Below are positions 57,601-64,000 of a stretch of DNA of 64,000 nt, in pieces; position 1 is the stretch's first letter, and each line of letters opens with the position of its first letter. Origin of the DNA: Craterostigma plantagineum (taxonomy: Eukaryota > Streptophyta > Magnoliopsida > Lamiales > Linderniaceae). The position numbers and the translations under genes were made by a program. The notes beneath the pieces are model-generated. The model did no database searches and was not told where the DNA came from. It saw nothing but the letters and a program-made list of their open reading frames with translations. The stretch is from positions 1 through 64,000 of the forward strand of contig JAPQWV010001375.1 of NCBI GenBank assembly GCA_027422505.1, written 5' to 3'.

Positions 57601-60286
57601 TCAATCAACATCTAACCGAAAATTGACGGTACTCTCAGAGGAAAGATCGGATCCTTCCATAAAGTCTTTATAATATGCATGTATCTGCAGTTGTTCATTC
57701 CCCATATCGAGTTGTAATTGTGCTATTTCCCTAGCAGATAGAAAGGCTGAGTCGGGACAATCAACCAAGTCAATTGATACAAGTGACGTTATGTCTACGA
57801 TATCTGGGGATATCTCCTTCAAGCAATGCATAGCACGTAGTTGCAGAGTTTCCAGGCAAGGAAAATGACTGACGTCTGCGGTGAAGCTCTCGAGGTCAAA
57901 ACCACAAGAGAGCTCCAAGCATTTTAAACTGATAAATTGTCCGTCAAGGAGATTCCACTCAGCCCCATGGCAACCCCACAGTTCAAGCTCTTCAAGCCTC
58001 GGTAACGAGCCTATTTTAGACGTCACATCTTCCCAGTGAAGGTCGCTCATACTCAGCTTCTTAAGTGAATGCGGCAAATTAAGATGTGTCCGCATATAAT
58101 CTCGTTCTATGTACTTCACACCGGGCAAGGAGCAGTCAAATGATTCTAGCTTTGTAAGCCGAGCGATGTTGTTGAAAGTGTAGTAGTCCATTCCCTTCTC
58201 CAATCCCTCGACATCGTATTGCACCGCTAGTTCCCTGATATCTGGGATCCTTTCGACGCATGCTTCACTAAAGGTAAAGTTCAGTATTTCCCTAGCCGAT
58301 CGCAGCTTCATCAAGGTGACATTGCTTTCATTTGGTGGATCGGGCAAACGAAAACACCAAGATATACTGATATGTCTCAGTTGAGTCATTTTCCAGATTT
58401 CGACCGGGGCTTCCACCACACCGGCGTCGGGGTTTCGTATATCTAGTGATTGCAGATTCCATAGGAAAACGAACGATGAAGGAAATTTACTGGTCGAGAA
58501 ACGAAGACACCGCAAGTTGACAAGGCTACGGACATCTTTGTTCCATGTCTTTTCCTTAATTTCAACAAACCCCCAGCCGAACGAAGACAACACTCGTAGT
58601 GACTTGTAAACTAGTGAAGGTAACATATACGTACCATCGGTTATCAGTAGGGTAGAAAGATGGTTCGGTGATCGGAGGACAACACTAGTAGTAGTGTCGC
58701 TGATCACCTTTGATGAACTCTCGTGAACGACTATCCGGCGATCGTTGATCACCTTTGACGAACTCATAATGCCAGCTGTAGGCCACTCCTTACAGACGTT
58801 ACGAAAGAAATTCTGATTTAATGCTTCTCTTGTGCACAAGTCCCTCAAAAAGATCGTGGAGCTTGCATTCTTCTACATTTCCCCTTTCACGCGATTGAGA
58901 AGCTAAAACGAGATTTCTATCGATAAGCTCGTTAACGTGATCTTTTCCAACCTCTTCCAGGCTCTTGCCCGAGGTTGGTTTCAGAAACCCTTCGCCCACC
59001 CATAATCTTATAAGCTCGGGAACCGGAATCTTTCTGTCTTCAGGAAATACTGCCATGTACAGAAAACAAGGCTTCAAATGTACGGGTAGGTGATTGTAGC
59101 TCAGATATAATATCTTAAGGCAGTGTTCGCTGTTTTCGGAATTCACAAACGAACTTAAATTTTTCGCAATATATTCCCAGTACTTTATTGTTCTGGGCGA
59201 CCTCGCCAGGTGGCCTCCTATAACAACGATCGACAGAGGAAGGCCTCCACATTTTTCCGATATGCTCCTTCCAATATCCTCCAGTTCGTGCGGGCAACTC
59301 TCTTCCCCAAATGCCTTCTGGCAAAATAAATCCCAACTGTTACCTTCATCTAAGAAGTTCACGCGAAAACTACGTGCGCCGTTCGGAGCAACCGATGCCT
59401 CCCTTGTCGTTATCACAATCCAACTGCCTTTGCTCTTCGGAAAGAACGAAGCTAATTCCTCCCATGCCTTTACATCCCACACGTCGTCCACTATAACTAA
59501 GTACCTTCTATCAAACAAAGACTTGTGCAATAAAACACCCAATTCTGCTTCACTCATTCCATTCAGCCTCTCCTTGTTGCCCTTCCCATCCAAACAATCA
59601 ATCAGCTCCATTAGGCTCTCACGCGTGTTGTATTCGCTAGAGATTGTAGCCCAAGCACGAGTATGAAAGTGGCCAACAGCATACGGATGATCGTAGATCT
59701 TACGAGCGAGTGTTGTCTTGCCGATTCCGCCCATACCTGTTATCGAGATTACCCGGCGACCAAGCTTTGCCTGCGAGGTGAGCTCGCCCACGATTTTTTT
59801 GTGCTGCGTCTCCGATGCCGACCACTATGTCGTCACCAGAAAGGGACCGCATGAGATTCGCTTTATGTGTTTTTGTTCTTACGCCTAATTTCTCCTCCGA
59901 TGAATTAACTTCACGCGGAGGAGGCACAGTAGTAGGATGCTGCCTGGGAAGGATGTTTCGGGCTCGACTTTGTTCGGCCCACCTCATCTTCTTCTCAATC
60001 GCCTCTCTTTGGAGAAGATCCAAGCAGTCGATCACGTTTTGAAGTCTTCCATTGAAGCCGTCCTCACCTTCAATTCGGTCGGCTATGCGAGCATCGATTA
60101 GGTCTTGTGCAGAATGCGCCGCATCAGCCATCAGGATCGATCTTCGACGAACCTTTGAAAGAAAGAGATTTTTGAGCTGAGAGAATTGGAGTGTTCCTCG
60201 TCAAGCTTAATGGGAGGGTTTCGGTGTTCGCGGAGATCCGCGATGAGATGCATAAGAGAAGTAAAAGCTGCGTATGCTGCCGCCAT
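57601..60286 (-). pseudogene. CC-NBS-LRR immune receptor, R1/Rx type, three frame breaks
   Basis: The open start is the ATG at 60284-60286 (MAAAYAAFTSLMHLIADL), as in R1/Rx-like CC-NBS-LRRs; the stop is at 57601-57603. An Rx-type coiled coil is followed by NB-ARC: P-loop GMGGIGKTT, kinase-2 RYLVIVDDVWD, RNBS-B SWIVITTREAS, GLPL GGLPLSIVVIGGHLA, RNBS-D (CFLYMAVFPEDR), and an MHD-like KLHDL. A leucine-rich tail of about 400 residues has SLKCLEL and LEELELWGC units. Length would be near 894 residues. Frame breaks: a base missing near 60134, an extra A in A7 (59794-59800), and an extra T in T5 (58847-58851). The 5' end is duplicated at 40019-40139. Confidence 0.88.
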
Positions 60287-60714
60287 TTGTATCCAAGATT
60301 TGCTTTCAAGCTGTGGTATCGGAACAAGAGAAGATGTATGATTATTGACTTTGAGAGATGAGATAAGTAGGTAGAACGCTCACCATGAGATGGGGAATTT
60401 CTTTCTTTTATTTTTTGGTCTTTGCTGGGCTTGGGAGAATAGTCTAAGTCAACTTGTGTAAAATTCCAATCCTCCCTGTATATTAGATTGTTAGATTATT
60501 ATTATTTTTTGTCTTTTTTTTTTTTGAGTTACTATTTACCGCCCCTTTTTACTAGTCACCGCCCCTTAAAGGGCTGAAAAAGACGTTTTTGCCCTTATAA
60601 TATTTAAATCAATTTAAAAAGAAAAAACTAACTAAATATATAATTCTGTTATGAAATACCGAAAACTACATACACAAATAAATTCGAACGATTGATCGAT
60701 AAGGAAATTCGAAC

Positions 60715-60845
60715 GAAATTTTCGACCGGGCTGTGCACGGGCCGAACTGAAATTTCGGTCGGGCCTGTTCGGCCCGCACAGGCCCGACCGAAATTCCAGT
60801 TCGGCCCGCATCGACCAGGTCGAAATTTCAGTTCGGTCCACCAGA
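60715..60845. repeat. Left cluster of CCGAAA / TTTCGG palindromes
   Basis: Several inverted CGGCC/TTTCGGTCGGGCC blocks, including TTCGGTCGGGCCTG followed by CAGGCCCGACCGAA. Less regular than the array at 61392. Confidence 0.7.
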
Positions 60846-61139
60846 CCCGATTAATTTTCATTTTTCGTTTTTTTATTTTTTTATTGTAATTTATAAAAAC
60901 TCAACATATATAGTAGTATTTAGGGATTGAACCCATGACCTCTACTTGATAAAGAAAGTACTTATCCATTGGACTACATAGCTTTTTATTAACAATTATG
61001 ACATATATATAAATATATAACGAAAAAATAACCGGGACGGGTTTCGGGTCGGGGATCGGGCCGGGGTTGGCTGGACCCGAGACCCGACCCGGCCGGGTTG
61101 AGTCTTTTAGGACCCGTAATATTACAAAATAATTATAAA

Positions 61140-61375
61140 AAAATTAATAATACAAAATAATAACAATTAAATAATCTAATTAAATAATCCAATTAAATAA
61201 TCTAATTAAATAATCCAATTAATAATCTAATTAAATAATCCAATTAATAATCTAATTAAATAATCCAATTAAATAATCGAATTAAATAATACAAAATAAT
61301 CCAATTAAATAATCAAATTAAATAATCCAATTTAATAATCTAATTAAATAATCTAATTAAATAATCGAATTAAAA
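61140..61375. repeat. AATTAAATAATC minisatellite
   Basis: About 18 imperfect copies of a 10-14 bp unit (AATAATCCAATTA or AATAATCTAATTA). Confidence 0.8.
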
Positions 61376-61391
61376 AAATATATATATACAT

Positions 61392-61639
61392 AGCCGAAGA
61401 GAAACTTCGGCCGCTATAGGTGCTGGCCGAAAATTTTTTTCGGCCCGGGCGGATCCGACCGAAATGAATTTTCGGTCATAACAGTTCCGACCGAAACATA
61501 ATTTCGGTCGGAACAGTCACGACCGAAACACAATTTCGGTCGGGACCATCACGGCCGAAATGTTTTTTCGGCCTCTTCAAGGTACGACCGAAATACTGTT
61601 TCGGTCCTACCTTGATGTGGCCGAAATTATTTTTCGGTC
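61392..61639. repeat. Regular array of eight 21-nt hairpins, 32-33 bp period
   Basis: Each unit is an inverted repeat of the form GACCGAAA-loop-TTTCGGTC (or GGCCGAAA...CGGCC). Starts are at about 61392, 61425, 61457, 61489, 61521, 61553, 61586 and 61619. Loops and the 11-12 nt spacers differ. A ninth, stretched copy follows at 61640. Confidence 0.85.
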
Positions 61640-62108
61640 CGACCCGAAAAGACGAGATTGTTTTTCGGTCGGGACTTTTTTCGCGCGTGATCGAATCAAG
61701 TTCGATAATTCACATTCGTACGAACGAATTTTACGTTAATTTGTTTTGTTTTGTTTGAGTCTGATTTGAATGTTTGATTGCGATTTGAACGCTTTTTTTG
61801 TTTTGTTTGAGTCTGATTTGAATGCATAATTGCTATATGAAAATTGTTGTCTGGAAAAGGACTTTAAATAAAAAATTTAATTCAAAAGGGCAATTTTGTC
61901 TTTTTTCAGCCCTTTAGGGGGCGGTGACTAGGAAAAAGGGGGCGGTGAATAGCAATCCATTTTTTTTTGTCATGTCATTGGTTATACGGGGCTGAGGCAT
62001 ACCTTAATCTTCCTCACATGAGATGTAGTTTCAACCCTTTGAACAAGTCGCAGAAGCTCAAATGGTTTGCCTCTAACAATTTCGCCTTCATGTTTCCTAC
62101 TACTGGGT

Positions 62109-63557
62109 AGGGGGTGGGCGTTCGGGTTCGGATATTCGGGTAGTTCGGGTCGGGTAGTTCGGGTTATTTGCAAATCTTTAGAAAAAAAAAGGGCAATAAC
62201 TTATCATTTGAGGGAGGTGAAACTAATTTTCAGTCTAATGGCAGTACTTTGATCGAAACTCAAACATGTAGGGACTGAATCCTAAGCCTAAATTGTAGTT
62301 AGGCCTTTTTCTCTAAATTCCCCGAACGGTAATGGCTATGAAGGCGTGAATTTTTATAATATATGTTCTCTACACTACAGTTCATTCACCTTGATGATAT
62401 TTTGTTGTATTTATGAAATGATAAATTAGGTAAAATCAACAAGCAAATTCTACTTGTAATCCCCCCCTCTCATGCAAATCTTCTATATTAACATGAATAT
62501 CATGGGCGGTGTTTCCACAAAATCATGCTGGATTTTTTACGATCTGAGGTTATTTCTTCAACTACGTGCCTTAAATAATTTGTATCACAGCTGCTCTTTA
62601 TATGAAAATGGGGCTTAACACGCGGCATCTTGAGATCAATTCCGCATTCCTGTCTTTATCTATGGTGAAGGATTCGAGTCCTAATTCGATTTTGACTTTT
62701 TTGACAACAATTTAATTTTGACTTGAGGAACTATCAAGTATGCACCATGAAATTGAAAGTATAAATGCATATATAAATATATTTAAAATTAACAAGTGAT
62801 ATTTATAAATGCATATATAAATATTTAAAATATATTCTCAAAATTTTATAAATAAACATATAAAATATATAAATAAATGCATATAATTAACAAGTGATAT
62901 TTTCTATCAATGCATATATAAATGCATATAATTAACAAGTGATATTTTATATCAATGCATATATAAATATTTAAAATATATTCTCAAAATTTTATAAATA
63001 AACATATAAAGATATGTATATATTATTTATTGAAAACAAAATATCCAAATATTGTAAGTGATATTAATACAAAATTTCCAAATATTGTAAATGCTATTAA
63101 TATATTACATGGATATTTTGATTTGTATTGAATTATACTCCCTCCGTCCCAAAAGTTTTTGTACATTTTACTAAATCGGGCGTCCCACATCTTTTGTACA
63201 TTTCCTTTTTTAGCAAAAAAACTATCACAAACAATCAATATAATAATATTAAATATCATCAAAAGACGTGCCAAAACATACACTTTTTTACCTTTCCAAC
63301 ACACTATATTATTAAAATATTCAGTTTCTTAATTCCCGTGCCAATCCCAAATGTCCATAAAATTATGGGACGGAGGGAGTAATATTTTTAGTCATATCCA
63401 ATTAAAAAATCGGGTACCCGACTACCCGACGTCGGGTACCCGAACCCGATATATACCTGACAAGCGGGTACCCGCCGTAAATCGGGTCGGGTAGTGAAAA
63501 TCTTAACCCGAACCCGAACTACCCGATACCCGACTACCCGACCCGATGCCCACCCCT
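62109..63557. mobile_element. Terminal-inverted-repeat element inside the DREB2F copy
   Basis: The 10-bp target duplication ACTACTGGGT lies at 62099-62108 and 63558-63567. The left end AGGGGGTGGGCGTTCGGG and the complement of the right end AGGGGTGGGCATCGGG pair, followed by many CGGGTAGTTCGGGT blocks at both ends. The interior is AT-rich with repeated ATGCATATATAAAT words. There is no transposase, so the superfamily is uncertain (Mutator- or hAT-like). Confidence 0.8.
63138..63379. mobile_element. Stowaway-type MITE
   Basis: The ends CTCCCTCCGTCCCAAAAG and its complement GGGACGGAGGGAG are flanked by TA on both sides (63136-63137 and 63380-63381). A 242-bp Tc1/mariner-type MITE nested in the larger element. 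Confidence 0.95.
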
Positions 63558-64000
63558 ACTACTGGGTTACTCAATTTGAGTGCCCAACCAAGTGTGCATA
63601 TGATTCACCAAAGGCTGCAAGAACTGAAGAAGACAGGTATGCCTCGCCTCGACAGCTCATCATCGAATGATACTACGAATGATGTGCAAGACGGGGTGAC
63701 CCAGCTAGGGAAAGAAAATGAATTTTCGTCTCTGAGTATATCGGTTGAGAAGCCTCAGGTGGACCTAAATGAATTTCTTCAGCAGCTGGGAGTACTTAAA
63801 AAAGGTGGTCTGAAACCTTGTGTTTCCACTGGTTACATTGAGACGGAGTCCCCATCATCGTCATCAGTCAGAGATAGCAGCAAAGATAATGGTTGTTATT
63901 CAGCAGACAAAAACTTAAGTTGGGATGCACCGAGTGAGATATCTGGCTTAGATGGTCATATAGAAGCAGGAGAAACCAGTACCTTCCATGTACATTGTTA

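Larger units (their letters stand above)
60526..61958. mobile_element. Inverted-repeat element with hairpin array (Mutator-like)
   Basis: The left end (GAGTTACTATTTACCGCCCC, then CTAGTCACCGCCCCTTAAAG) matches the complement of the right end (GGATTGCTATTCACCGCCCC, CTAGTCACCGCCCCCTAAAG) over about 70-80 bp. Flanks are T-runs, so a 9-bp duplication cannot be separated from the tract. The interior has TTTCGGTC/GACCGAAA palindromes near both ends and an AATTAAATAATC minisatellite in the middle. No coding frame. It sits in the NBS-LRR upstream region. Confidence 0.7.
61982..63995 (+). pseudogene. Second, broken copy of the DREB2F-like gene
   Basis: 61982-62108 repeats 37085-37211 and 63558-63995 continues the same gene, split by a 1449-bp insertion plus its 10-bp target duplication. 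I see about two mismatches with the intact copy in the second part (near 63581 and 63691). Homology begins inside the AP2 domain at codon 76 ([11 protein letters not shown]), so there is no start codon and no DNA-binding core. The homology ends at 63995, where another sequence (TGTTA) begins. Confidence 0.9.

Noticed and set aside
61392..61639. CRISPR array
   Set aside because: Repeats are palindromic but vary, spacers are only 11-12 nt, there are no cas genes and the context is a plant transposable element.
1..64000. tRNA or rRNA genes
   Set aside because: No clover-leaf candidate with A and B boxes and no rRNA segment was noticed by eye; a tRNA scan could not be run.

Overview
This is nuclear DNA of a flowering plant. 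It carries spliced genes with GT-AG (a few GC-AG) introns, plant-only families (TGA bZIP, UGT, AP2/ERF, A20/AN1 SAP, CC-NBS-LRR), and many LTR retrotransposons and inverted-repeat elements. The UGT94/91-like glycosyltransferase and the R1/Rx-like CC-NBS-LRR suggest an asterid, perhaps Lamiales. That placement is inference, not proof.

Layout. 1-7.4 kb: 3' end of a TGA bZIP gene (+), a RABA-type Rab GTPase (-), a GH28 polygalacturonase-like gene (+), a UGT (+) and an A20/AN1 stress-associated protein (-). All but the first show single-base frame breaks. 7.7-9.0 kb: a Mutator-like inverted-repeat element. 9-14.1 kb: a DNAJC9-like co-chaperone (+), converging on a lumenal C-terminal processing protease (-). 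14.4-16.2 kb: an AT-rich foldback element packed with GGTATAAT motifs and flanked by a duplicated 76-bp sequence, just upstream of a small ABRE-bearing LEA gene. 17.6-28.5 kb: the complete 20-coding-exon SWR1-complex ATPase gene PIE1 (-), 2019 codons with no break. 30.6-33.3 kb: a 12-exon MATE transporter of the FRD3/DTX type (-). 34.3-36.3 kb: a short, internally deleted copia element with matching LTRs. 36.9-40 kb: a DREB2F-like AP2/ERF gene (+) and a TORC1 LST8 WD40 gene (-). LST8 has lost its first exon and is joined to the 5' end of an NBS-LRR gene. 40.1-48.8 kb: a nested pair of copia elements; the inner one has an intact 1328-residue polyprotein. 49-57 kb: repeats, including a 4.7-kb Mutator-like element with a 9-bp target duplication that hosts a poly(A)-tailed retroposon. 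57.6-60.3 kb: an R1/Rx-type CC-NBS-LRR gene (-) with three frame breaks. 60.5-64 kb: an inverted-repeat element carrying a periodic hairpin array, then a partial second copy of the DREB2F-like gene broken by a terminal-inverted-repeat element that itself holds a Stowaway MITE.

Main message. The left and centre hold a conserved, well-spliced single-copy gene set covering chromatin remodelling, chloroplast proteolysis, chaperone and transport functions. The right third is a rearranged, transposon-rich segment in which DREB2F, LST8 and NBS-LRR sequence has been duplicated, truncated and re-joined. Five long multi-exon genes reconstruct with perfect frame, yet six others need +/-1 base changes, mostly in homopolymers. 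Whether these are consensus errors or recent pseudogenes is the largest open question. I found no evidence of a wholly new gene system; the most unusual structures are the 32-33 bp periodic hairpin array and the GGTATAAT foldback element.
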